A DNA stretch of 33,583 bases, taken from the NCBI GenBank assembly GCA_900546785.1, contig URED01000026.1:1-33583 (forward strand), in the 5' to 3' direction. This document shows positions 7,791 through 13,745 of this stretch, piece after piece (position 1 is the first letter of the stretch; each line of letters opens with the position of its first letter). A program made the translations under genes and the position numbers. Below the pieces are notes generated by a model. It ran no database searches and was not told the DNA's origin. It saw only the letters and a list, made by a program, of their open reading frames with translations. Source of the stretch: an uncultured Oscillospiraceae bacterium (GTDB lineage Bacteria; Bacillota; Clostridia; Oscillospirales; Acutalibacteraceae).

Positions 7791-9185
7791 TTACACCTTA
7801 CCCACAATATCCTCATACCTCACCAGCGTCACATTCCCCATCTCACTTGCCCGATCGGTGCAGCCTTTGGTAAAGCCGGTTTTGGCAAAGAGGTAGTAGT
7901 GGACATTCTTATAGGGGAACAGCTCGCTGCGCTTTACAAGGGTTTCCAAAACGCCGAGGTCAACTTTCTCATTCGTCCATTTACACTCCCCGAAAAGGGC
8001 GGTGTTTTTATCCTGTTCGGCGAGGATATCAATTTCCGCCTGACGCTTTTCTTTGGGATCGTTGCCCCACCAGCGACCGAGCGAGGAAAACTCCACCGGG
8101 CACTTGCCGGAGAGCAGCAGCTTCCAGAGATACTGCTTGCAGATTTCTTCAAACACCTTGCCCATATAGTCGGACAGATGCGGCTCGATGCGCTTGTATG
8201 CCAAGTCGGCAGCGCCACGGGCGATGATCGAATTGTTTTCCGGTACAAAACGATACCAAAAGCGGAACATATTGTCCGCAATCGAGTAAATCGCTTTTCG
8301 GGACGCCCTTTCCCCATAGGGCGTCTCTTTTTCGATAATGCCGAGGGAAATCAGGTTTTTCACATAGGCGGAGCAAATGTTGGTGCTTTCGCCGACCTTT
8401 CCGGAAATCTCCGACATACGGGAAGCGCCGGTGGCAATGGCCGTGATAATCGCATTGTAGAGCGCCGGTTCCCGCACCTCCTGTTTGAGAAGATTTTCCG
8501 GCTCTTCAAACAGGGCGGAGTTGGGATTCAGGAATGTGTTTTTAATATTGTCCTCAATGCTCAGCTTATCGCTCATCTGAAGCAGATACTGCGGCGTGCC
8601 TCCGACAATGCCGTACACATAGGCTTTCTCTTCATCGGTGAAATTTTTGAAATACCGGCAAGTCTCCTCGAAATCAAAGGGGAGAATTTTCATCTGCGCC
8701 GTCCGTCTGCCGTAAAGCGGCGCCTTGTAGGCGAGGACATGGTCTTCCATATAGGACATGGACGAGCCGCAGAGAATCAGCATCAGTTTAGAAGTATCCT
8801 TGTATTGATCAATCAAAAGCTGGATGGTGGAAGCGAGGCTTTTCGACGAACGGGCGACATAGGGGTATTCGTCAATGGCAAGAATAATCCGTTCCTTTTC
8901 GGACAGCTTGAACACATACTCCAAAGCCGCCTGAAAGGACAGGAAAGAAGTTTCGGCATCCATGCCGGTATGATAGCTCAAAATACTTTTGCTGAAATTT
9001 TCAAGATTTTGCTTGGCGTTGCTTTCAACGCCCATAAAATAGATGGCGTTTTTATCGTCAATAAACTGGCTGATCAGCGCCGTTTTGCCGACACGGCGAC
9101 GACCATATATTACTACAAATTCAAACTTGTCCGATGCGTATAACTTATTCAGCGTCGCAAGTTCACGCTCTCTGCCGATAAACAT
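7791..9185 (-). CDS. DUF234-type ATPase (archaeal-ATPase-like P-loop protein)
   Basis: A 464-residue STAND/AAA-like P-loop ATPase. Walker A is GRRRVGKT (residues 28-35), Walker B lies in IILAIDEYPY near residue 120, and a sensor-like LILCGSS follows. After a winged-helix region the C-terminal DUF234 domain carries AEIDILAE and FGECKW, which fit a PD-(D/E)XK nuclease core (D...E-x-K). Proteins of this class are common in mobile elements and archaea, and their role is not well established; defence or DNA processing is often suggested. The start follows GGGAGGATG with 9 nt spacing and its own promoter lies at 9240-9267. It sits downstream of tnpV on the same strand. A long frame on the opposite strand is only a shadow. 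Confidence 0.87.
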   Translation of the reverse strand: MFIGRERELATLNKLYASDKFEFVVIYGRRRVGKTALISQFIDDKNAIYFMGVESNAKQNLENFSKSILSYHTGMDAETSFLSFQAALEYVFKLSEKERIILAIDEYPYVARSSKSLASTIQLLIDQYKDTSKLMLILCGSSMSYMEDHVLAYKAPLYGRRTAQMKILPFDFEETCRYFKNFTDEEKAYVYGIVGGTPQYLLQMSDKLSIEDNIKNTFLNPNSALFEEPENLLKQEVREPALYNAIITAIATGASRMSEISGKVGESTNICSAYVKNLISLGIIEKETPYGERASRKAIYSIADNMFRFWYRFVPENNSIIARGAADLAYKRIEPHLSDYMGKVFEEICKQYLWKLLLSGKCPVEFSSLGRWWGNDPKEKRQAEIDILAEQDKNTALFGECKWTNEKVDLGVLETLVKRSELFPYKNVHYYLFAKTGFTKGCTDRASEMGNVTLVRYEDIVGKV

Positions 9186-9239
9186 GGATTACATCCTCCC
9201 ATCTCAACGACACGCATTATTTCTAGTATAACTAAATAC

Positions 9240-9267
9240 AGTATACCACAAAATTAAAATTAGTCAA
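9240..9267 (-). promoter_or_regulatory. Promoter of the DUF234 ATPase gene
   Basis: On the minus strand TTGACT (9262-9267), a 16-bp spacer and TATACT (9240-9245) form a near-consensus sigma-A promoter 55 bp before the ATPase start. The -35 box lies in one arm of the inverted repeat 9257-9299. Confidence 0.7.
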
Positions 9268-9299
9268 GTACGATTCGGTAAAACACACTTGACTAATTT
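9257..9299 (-). terminator. 12-bp inverted repeat: terminator of tnpV or operator
   Basis: AAATTAGTCAAG (9257-9268) and CTTGACTAATTT (9288-9299) are perfect inverted repeats separated by 19 bp. On the minus strand the hairpin lies just after the tnpV stop and is followed by AATTTTAATTTT, so it can act as a T-rich terminator. Its distal arm contains the -35 box of the ATPase promoter, so it may instead be an operator. Confidence 0.5.
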
Positions 9300-9319
9300 C
9301 TTTCTTGCTTTTTCTGTTG

Positions 9320-9694
9320 TTACGCAAAAATCAAGTCGGCATAAACGGTTTCCGCCGCACGGCTGCGGATGTTGTTCATTTTCTGTACCCACTCCGTTGG
9401 ATTTTCCGCTTTCAGTTGTTCGGTCATGCCCTCAAGCTCGGCGTATTCCTTGACCAGGCGAAGAAAGAGGGATTGCGCCTCTTCCTCTATATCTGCGAGA
9501 TGGGAGCGGAGCTTGCCAGAAGTGAGCAGATTGCAGTAGAGAATTTTATGGTGCTGCTTTAGATACCGCAGGCGGCGTTGTGCCCAGACGCCGATGGGGC
9601 GTTCATCTTCGGCGGGTAATGTAAGATCGGGCAGGCAATAATCACCCTGCATTGTGTATGTGCCGTCCATTTGTTCAAATATTGTTTTAGCCAT
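9320..9694 (-). CDS. tnpV: TnpV, transposon-encoded protein
   Basis: A 124-residue protein recognisable as TnpV by its start (MAKTIFEQMDGTYTMQGDY), the PIGVWAQRRLRYLKQHH segment and the KMNNIRSRAAETVYADLIFA end. TnpV was named from the clostridial mobilizable transposons of the Tn4451/Tn4453 group, and its role is not known; it is not required to be a recombinase. It marks this stretch as mobile DNA. The start at 9694 has the site AAAGGAGG, which is buried in a long hairpin (9695-9754), suggesting translational control. Length fits the family, so the gene looks intact. Confidence 0.9.
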   Translation of the reverse strand: MAKTIFEQMDGTYTMQGDYCLPDLTLPAEDERPIGVWAQRRLRYLKQHHKILYCNLLTSGKLRSHLADIEEEAQSLFLRLVKEYAELEGMTEQLKAENPTEWVQKMNNIRSRAAETVYADLIFA

Positions 9695-9754
9695 AATGTA
9701 AAACCTCCTTTGATACCGTTATTGTACCAAAGGAGGTTTTGCTTTACGAATGTG
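9695..9754 (-). promoter_or_regulatory. tnpV leader hairpin masking the ribosome-binding site (repeat copy B)
   Basis: A 13-bp stem pairs AAAACCTCCTTTG (9700-9712) with CAAAGGAGGTTTT (9728-9740). On the minus strand the AAAGGAGG of tnpV is the 3' arm, so the ribosome-binding site is sequestered by an upstream CCTCCTTTG. This could be a thermosensor or a block on read-through translation. Read on the plus strand the same hairpin is followed by TTTT. It is a direct repeat of the block at 7694-7751. Confidence 0.65.
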
Positions 9755-9806
9755 CGATTTTTAAAATTATAGTTTCTACCAAAACTCTCTTTTTCTATTG
9801 GAATAG

Positions 9807-9835
9807 TTGACTTTTCATCGTATGGTATATATAAT
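9807..9835 (+). promoter_or_regulatory. Strong promoter of the structured RNA / HNH unit
   Basis: TTGACT (9807-9812), a 17-bp spacer and TATAAT (9830-9835) are near consensus. The expected start point is about 9842, which is some 355 nt before the HNH start codon, far longer than a normal leader. Confidence 0.8.
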
Positions 9836-9841
9836 TTGAAT

Positions 9842-10174
9842 TGTAGGATATGTTAAATTTGAATCAGTTTGTATGCCGGATCGACGAGAAATTCCAAAGA
9901 ACAACCGGGTTCGAAACGCCTACGATGAAAAAATTGTAATTCTGAGATACTATCAACATCGATTGAAATTCTCGTTACGATGCTGAGAACCCACAAGATA
10001 GGCTCCGAGAGATATTTATCTCTTTTGAGGTGAGCCCAAGTTGCTGTATCAAAGCTTTACACCATACAACATTAGGCAACGGCTTCGGCTGATGTCTTTG
10101 TTGCTATGTGTGTAAAGTTTCGACTCGGATCGTTGATGCCTGTACACACATGGTTGTGTATGGGCTTTTATTTT
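9842..10174 (+). ncRNA. Candidate structured ncRNA or regulatory leader before HNH nuclease
   Basis: This roughly 330-nt stretch has no credible ORF but is framed by a strong promoter and a terminator. Many complementary pieces are visible: TTGTAGG (9841-9847) with CCTACGA (9919-9925); ACGAGAA (9884-9890) with TTCTCGT (9969-9975); GGGTTC (9907-9912) with GAACCC (9987-9992); AGAGAT/ATCTCT (10008-10023) inside GGCTC/GAGCC (10001-10036); CTTTACAC (10055-10062) with GTGTAAAG (10110-10117) enclosing a CGGC-UUCG-GCTG tetraloop hairpin (10080-10091). Several of the first helices cross each other, so pseudoknots or alternative folds are implied. I do not recognise a known class; HEARO/omega-type RNAs also precede HNH-containing genes, but those encode IscB-like proteins, not this small HNH. 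Group I introns seem unlikely. Confidence 0.55.
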
Positions 10175-10182
10175 GATCCGGG
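10124..10182 (+). promoter_or_regulatory. Outer helix enclosing the terminator, next to the HNH ribosome-binding site
   Basis: CTCGGATC (10124-10131) can pair over 8 bp with GATCCGGG (10175-10182), enclosing the terminator hairpin and ending 2 nt before the GGAGGTGA site of the HNH gene. This could link RNA folding to read-through or translation. Confidence 0.45.
10138..10174 (+). terminator. Intrinsic terminator at the end of the structured RNA
   Basis: GCCTGTACACA (10138-10148) pairs with TGTGTATGGGC (10155-10165) over 11 positions including two wobble pairs, with a 6-nt loop, followed by TTTTATTTT (10166-10174). It lies before the HNH gene, so it either ends a separate RNA or attenuates expression of the gene. 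Confidence 0.75.
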
Positions 10183-10196
10183 TTGGAGGTGATACA

Positions 10197-10538
10197 ATGA
10201 AAATATGTAAATCCAATGCGTTGCGCCTGTGGGACGCATACTATGGCAATGTTCGTTTCGCAGAGGATTTCCATGGCAACCTAATGTGCAGAGACGGATA
10301 TGGAAATGCAGATTACTGCGTTATTCGTTGGGGAAGGACGGTATATTGCGGTTGGAATATCCACCATATACTGCCCATTGCTTGTGGAGGTACCAACGAA
10401 AAGCAAAATCTGATTTGTACAAATATCTATACCAATGATATGGCGGAAGATAAAATTACATATTGGATTGATGATTGCCTGTATCAGGTTCAACGCATAT
10501 ATGGTACACGAGAACATGAAATTGTTAAATTGAATTAG
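10197..10538 (+). CDS. Small HNH endonuclease
   Basis: A 113-residue protein with a C-terminal HNH (ββα-Me) nuclease core: GWNIHHILPIACGGTNEKQNL followed by TNIYTNDMAEDK, giving the His-His, Asn and Asn/His-position residues expected of the family. The N-terminal 60 residues are unassigned. ATG 10197 is chosen because GGAGGTGA (10185-10192) is ideally spaced. The gene follows a structured leader with its own terminator and precedes a 55-aa acidic protein by 10 bp, so the two are co-transcribed. HNH proteins of this size occur in mobile elements as homing or restriction nucleases. It lacks any RuvC domain, so it is not IscB or Cas9. Substrate unknown. Confidence 0.82.
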   Translation: MKICKSNALRLWDAYYGNVRFAEDFHGNLMCRDGYGNADYCVIRWGRTVYCGWNIHHILPIACGGTNEKQNLICTNIYTNDMAEDKITYWIDDCLYQVQRIYGTREHEIVKLN

Positions 10539-10548
10539 GAGGTCAAAT

Positions 10549-10716
10549 ATGGGAAAAAGTGTTTTTGACTACAATGACGGTGATTTTATCTTTTCTACAT
10601 CTTCTTTGGGATTTGATTCCGACGGAAATATGATGATGCATTTAGGAGACAACATGGCGCTGGAAGTGGATTCCGGAGAACTTCACATAGTTTCTTCGTG
10701 GGAGAACGAAGAATAA
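10549..10716 (+). CDS. 55-aa acidic protein paired with the HNH nuclease
   Basis: ATG 10549 follows AGGAGG with 6 nt spacing and the frame ends at TAA 10714-10716. The peptide is acidic (many Asp and Glu, ending W-E-N-E-E) with alternating polar and hydrophobic residues, suggesting a small beta-rich fold; there is no membrane segment. It begins 10 bp after the HNH stop and is followed by a strong terminator, so the pair forms a closed transcription unit. An acidic partner next to a nuclease could be an inhibitor or immunity protein, by analogy with DNA-mimic inhibitors, but that is inference. No family recognised. Confidence 0.65.
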   Translation: MGKSVFDYNDGDFIFSTSSLGFDSDGNMMMHLGDNMALEVDSGELHIVSSWENEE

Positions 10717-10728
10717 CGTGCTTTCATA

Positions 10729-10778
10729 TTAAAGTATCAGCCGCCTCGAAAGGGACGGCTGATACTTTAATATTTTTT
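10729..10778 (+). terminator. Terminator of the HNH unit
   Basis: A perfect 15-bp stem (TTAAAGTATCAGCCG 10729-10743 with its complement 10756-10770) has a 12-nt loop and is followed by TATTTTTT. It overlaps the end of the convergent HTH pseudogene. Confidence 0.85.
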
Positions 10779-11380
10779 CTCCGCACCTCCTTCGCTGTCT
10801 GCTGTGTGCAGGTCACGGATTTTCCGCCAGCTGGAAAAGCCTTGCAGGGTACGGATGTGCCACGGCGATTTGCGGGTGATGGTGCGGAAGTAGGTAGAGC
10901 AGAAGAACTCACCAAATAGACCTTCGGAATATGGTTGACATTGTTTTTTCGGAAAGACTTGATGTGCCCCTGATTGCACCAGTTGTTGATAGCGGTTTTT
11001 CCGTAGCCGGTGATTTTGGAGACCATCTGGGTGGTCAGTACATCGGGATAGCCGGAGAGCAGCTCGGTATAATACAGCCGCAAATGCTCCTGCACGATTG
11101 GGGGAACTTGTTTCTCCATCTGGACAGTATAATCACCTTTGTACCAGCCCGCCGGGGCGGAGTAGCTTTCGGGGAACACCTTGCGGTTTTCCAGATAGGC
11201 AATCACATCCTCTTTCTTGATTTTGTAGCAGCGAGTTTTCCTGCCCGTGTACTCGCAGGGGATTTTCCCGCTTTGGAGCAGATACAGGGCGGTGGATTTG
11301 CTGATGTGGCAAATTCGATACAGCTGATCCTTCGTGATTATATCGGGAACGGCGTCCCAGTTGATTGCGTTTTCTTTCAT
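10767..11380 (-). pseudogene. Two-HTH excisionase-like DNA-binding protein, frameshifted
   Basis: From ATG 11380 (GAGGTG upstream) the protein reads MKENAINWDAVPDIITKDQL and has two helix-turn-helix units: TKDQLYRICHISKSTALYLLQSGKIP with a C-Y-K-I-K-K-E-D-V wing, and a second around MVSKITGYGKTAINNWCNQGHIKS. After IPKVYLV (near 10917) the frame changes: the expected family continuation EFFCSTYFRTITRKSPWHIR is in another frame and runs to a TAA at 10767-10769. Loss of one G (GTGGAG to GTGAG) explains it. In the unshifted frame a low-complexity tail runs on to about 10724 through the opposite gene's terminator. Such proteins accompany recombinases in clostridial elements. The break could be real decay or a sequencing error. 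Confidence 0.72.
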
Positions 11381-11450
11381 GACAATACACCTCATATCTT
11401 GGTAAGCTTTGCCGGCATTCGAACTGTCCGTGTATTGCCTTTTGATTTTT

Positions 11451-11542
11451 GTTCTTTCCGTTCTTTCCGCAGTTCTTTCCAAAAGCGGAAAAATCGCTGA
11501 TTGGAACCGATGGGCGATTTCTCAGTGTTTTCGGGCGATTTC
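11451..11542. repeat. Short repeats near the attachment site (possible recombinase/Xis arm sites)
   Basis: GTTCTTTCC occurs at 11451-11459 and 11472-11480, with TTCTTTCC at 11461-11468. GGGCGATTTC occurs at 11512-11521 and again at 11533-11542, exactly 21 bp (two helical turns) apart, with an inverted AAATCGC at 11491-11497. Phased repeats between an excisionase-like gene and a tRNA attachment site fit arm-type binding sites. Confidence 0.4.
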
Positions 11543-11635
11543 TTCAAAAAATCCAGATTTCATGCGGGTTTGTAGGCGTACAAGGCTGACTGAAACTGAC
11601 AGAAGAAACCATGTAATTAACAGACGGCGATAAAA

Positions 11636-11691
11636 CTCGAAATCAGTTAGGGAGCAATCCCCCGCGAGTTCGAATCTCGCCGTCTCCGCCA
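11636..11691 (+). other. tRNA-Ser 3' fragment: element attachment site
   Basis: From the anticodon loop CTCGAAA (anticodon CGA) through TCAGT, a long variable arm (GGGA...TCCC), the T arm GCGAG-TTCGAAT-CTCGC and the acceptor strand with encoded CCA, this matches the 3' two-thirds of a tRNA-Ser. The sequence before it does not contain the D arm or a complementary acceptor, so the gene is incomplete. This is the classic remnant left where an element integrates into the 3' end of a tRNA gene. Minus-strand translations across it are spurious. Confidence 0.8.
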
Positions 11692-11695
11692 TAAA

Positions 11696-11728
11696 AAAAC
11701 AGGTGCACTTTTGTGTGCCTGTTTTTTT
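11696..11728 (+). terminator. Terminator after the tRNA-Ser fragment
   Basis: AACAGGTGCAC and GTGTGCCTGTT pair (with wobbles) around TTTT, followed by a T-run. It is the original terminator of the tRNA gene or of the element-tRNA junction. Confidence 0.6.
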
Positions 11729-11930
11729 ATAATGTGAGATTCGAAAAGGGCAATGCGCAGCATAGAAACAGTCCGGTGGACTTCGTCGGTGCAAGTTCCA
11801 TATCACTCACCCCGCCGCAAGCGGCAGGTCTCACTCATTCCACTGCGCCTCCTCTTCCCAAAAAATCTATGATTTTTCGGGATCCCTAAAATGCCCGGGT
11901 GCGTGCCGCCGAGCGCAGAAGCGAAGCGGG

Positions 11931-11951
11931 CGAATCTCGCCGTCTCCGCCA
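11931..11951 (+). repeat. Second copy of the tRNA-Ser 3' end (att-like)
   Basis: These 21 bp are identical to 11671-11691 (T-arm 3' strand, acceptor strand and CCA). The rest of the tRNA is absent. A second att core 240 bp downstream suggests an earlier integration/excision event or a remnant of a tandem tRNA. Between the copies (11729-11930) I see no gene. Just after it, GTCACGGAC/GTTCGTGGC (11957-11981) plus TTTTTT forms a terminator. Confidence 0.65.
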
Positions 11952-12093
11952 GCGTCGTCACGGACTATGTATCGTTCGTGGCGGCTTTTTTATAAAAAAG
12001 CCACCCCTCGCTCACGCCGTCGCTCCTCCTTTCCCCAAAAGTTTTATTGAATAAAATTTTAGGTTATGCTACGATGATTAAGAGGTGATGTTC

Positions 12094-12927
12094 TTGAAGA
12101 TCATTGATTCATATAACGAACTTTTTAGCTGCTATGAAAACGGCGTTTTTATCAAAAAACGTTGGGAAGATTACGTTGAGAATGTTTATCCCGGCTTGAA
12201 AACACTTATTGAAAACGACAGCGCCAGACTTTTTGAATACAAAGACAAAGCCTTTTCTGTTCTGAACGATGTTGTCAAAAAGTTTGAACTTTCAGAAAGA
12301 GCACATAGATCTTTTATTAAAGCAACGGAAGATCTGGGTGAAGAAATTTTACATAAATTTAAATTAGATTTAGATGTTACGGTCATATTTTATTTAGGCC
12401 TTTGCAATGCCGCAGGCTGGGCAACTGCCGTGAACGGGCATAAAGTTATTCTTATCGGTATAGAAAAAGTTGTTGAACTCGGTTGGTGCGGCGAAAAGGA
12501 TATGAAAGCCCTTATCTATCATGAACTCGGACATATTTATCACGCACTTTTTGAACGCAAAAAACCTTTATTAACGAAAAAAGAACAAGGCATCCGGCAG
12601 CTATACCGAGAAGGCGTTGCGATGGTTTTTGAGCAGACACTTTGCGATGATGAACGGTTTTTTCATCAGGATAAAGACGGCTGGCTTGAATGGTGCAGAG
12701 AAAATGATGAACTGATAAAAGCGGAGTTCCTTAACAGACTGAAAAACCGCCAAAGTGTGCAGGATTTTTTCGGCGACTGGCGCGCATTTATGGGGCGCTG
12801 TGATGTCGGCTATTATCTTGGCGCCGTGTTTGTGAGATACCTGATGAAAGACCGCTCTTTGAAAGCTGTTGCCGCAATGAAATTAAGTGAGGTCTTGAAG
12901 CTTTTTTATGAATTTGTCGGGCAGTGA
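12094..12927 (+). CDS. Zincin-like HExxH metallopeptidase-family protein
   Basis: A cytoplasmic protein of about 277 residues with no signal peptide. The central IYHELGHIYHALF contains HExxH, the zinc-binding and catalytic motif of zincins, and the downstream YREGVAMVFEQTL supplies a Glu that could be the third zinc ligand, as in gluzincins; this resembles putative Zn-protease families such as DUF2268. The C-terminal YYLGAVFVRYLM segment also fits that group. AAGAGGTGAT (12080-12089) makes TTG 12094 the best-spaced start; ATG 12088 and GTG 12085 in the same frame are alternatives. It is the first chromosomal gene after the att region. Substrate unknown. Confidence 0.72.
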   Translation: MKIIDSYNELFSCYENGVFIKKRWEDYVENVYPGLKTLIENDSARLFEYKDKAFSVLNDVVKKFELSERAHRSFIKATEDLGEEILHKFKLDLDVTVIFYLGLCNAAGWATAVNGHKVILIGIEKVVELGWCGEKDMKALIYHELGHIYHALFERKKPLLTKKEQGIRQLYREGVAMVFEQTLCDDERFFHQDKDGWLEWCRENDELIKAEFLNRLKNRQSVQDFFGDWRAFMGRCDVGYYLGAVFVRYLMKDRSLKAVAAMKLSEVLKLFYEFVGQ

Positions 12928-12930
12928 GGC

Positions 12931-13560
12931 TTATCTTTTTTTGCAATGCAGAAAATTCTTTTCCGCTTCGCTCCAGTTTATGATTTTATACCAGTTATCT
13001 ATATAATCCGATCGTTTATTGAAATAATTGAGGTAGTATGCGTGCTCCCATACATCCAGGGCGAGGATCGGGCAAAAGCCCTGCTCAACGGGACTGTTTT
13101 GGTTGGGCGTTGTCATGATCCGAAGCCCGCAGCGCCCGTAAACGAGCCACGCATAGCCGGAGCCGAAAACGGAAAGCGCGGCGTTTTTAAACAGTTCATA
13201 AAAATTCTCCATACTGCCGAAGCGGCAGACTAATTCTTTGGTCAGGTTCGGTGCGCTGCCGGGATCGGAGGACGGGGACAGCCCGTTGAAAAAGAACCTG
13301 TGGTTATAAACGCCGCCGGCATTGTTTATGACGCCGGTTTGGATTCGTTTGGGGAATTTGCCGGAATTTCTGAGCAGCTGCTTCAAGGTCATGTTTTTAA
13401 GCGCGGGTTCGTTTTTAAGCGCGGCATTCAGATTGTCGATATAAGTCTGCAAATGCCTGTCGTGGTGCAGGTGCATCGTTTTTTCGTCTATATACGGCTC
13501 CAGCGCGTCATAAGCATACGGCAATGGCTGATTTATAAAAGGATAACGGCAGTTTTCCAT
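12931..13560 (-). CDS. sodA: Iron/manganese superoxide dismutase
   Basis: A 209-residue Fe/Mn-type superoxide dismutase, which converts superoxide to oxygen and hydrogen peroxide in the cytoplasm. Metal ligands are visible: His32 in MHLHHDRHLQTY, a second His in YNHRFFF, and Asp and His in LDVWEHAYYLNY. The GSGYAWLVY and two-domain layout fit the family. The usual second His of the HH pair is Leu here (DRHL), a mild deviation. The start at 13560 follows GAGGAG at a good distance. A promoter TTGGCA-17-TACTAT lies at 13588-13616. Whether the metal is iron or manganese cannot be decided, so the symbol is provisional. It converges with the zincin-like gene, leaving a 3-bp gap. Confidence 0.9.
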   Translation of the reverse strand: MENCRYPFINQPLPYAYDALEPYIDEKTMHLHHDRHLQTYIDNLNAALKNEPALKNMTLKQLLRNSGKFPKRIQTGVINNAGGVYNHRFFFNGLSPSSDPGSAPNLTKELVCRFGSMENFYELFKNAALSVFGSGYAWLVYGRCGLRIMTTPNQNSPVEQGFCPILALDVWEHAYYLNYFNKRSDYIDNWYKIINWSEAEKNFLHCKKR

Positions 13561-13587
13561 AATTACGCTCCTCAATCGTTTTTTACC

Positions 13588-13616
13588 ATAGTATGCCGCT
13601 CAAAAAATATTGCCAA
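13588..13616 (-). promoter_or_regulatory. Promoter of the superoxide dismutase gene
   Basis: On the minus strand TTGGCA (13611-13616), 17 bp, TACTAT (13588-13593), 28 bp before the start codon. Confidence 0.55.
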
Positions 13617-13678
13617 TGGAATAAGCTGCCGCAGCGGAGATATGAAACGGCGGCTGTGCTGAAAGTAAGTGTATATAT

Positions 13679-13721
13679 AAAAAGACAGCGCCCGCCCGTT
13701 TGGGGGTGGAAGCTGTCTTTT
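13679..13721 (-). terminator. Terminator after metH
   Basis: AAAGACAGC (13681-13689) pairs with GCTGTCTTT (13712-13720), with a GC-rich inner stem; the minus-strand product ends in five U residues. It can also work on the plus strand. Confidence 0.75.
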
Positions 13722-13745
13722 GTTCTTTCTATGGTATATAAAGCG

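Larger units (their letters stand above)
1..11691. mobile_element. Right-hand part of an integrated genomic island or mobilizable element
   Basis: The stretch carries accessory genes (restriction-modification, TnpV, HNH nuclease, excisionase-type HTH proteins) and ends at a 3' fragment of a tRNA-Ser gene, the usual footprint of tyrosine-recombinase integration into a tRNA. The 5' half of that tRNA is absent next to the fragment, as expected at the distal end of an insertion; the complete tRNA would lie beyond the left edge. The 1387-7688 operon is visibly richer in A+T than the genes on both sides, so it probably arrived separately. No integrase is present in the window, so the left boundary and type of element are unknown. 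That it is one element rather than several nested ones is inference. Confidence 0.55.

Noticed and set aside
7899..9143. Long open frame (414 aa) on the plus strand opposite the DUF234 ATPase
   Set aside because: It mirrors the codon pattern of the real gene, has no ribosome-binding site or recognisable domain, and the minus-strand protein has clear Walker motifs.
7694..9754. CRISPR-like array from repeated hairpins
   Set aside because: Only two copies, about 2 kb apart and with genes between them; no spacers.
9842..10174. Group I intron carrying an HNH homing endonuclease
   Set aside because: I could not find the conserved P7/S-element sequence or split exons of a gene around it; kept only as an alternative for the structured RNA.
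9842..10538. HEARO / omega RNA with IscB
   Set aside because: The protein is only 113 aa with a lone HNH core and no RuvC or PLMP domain.
11522..11806. Minus-strand frame across the tRNA-Ser fragment
   Set aside because: Its translation (AETARFELAGD) is the well-known spurious product of antisense tRNA-Ser sequence.
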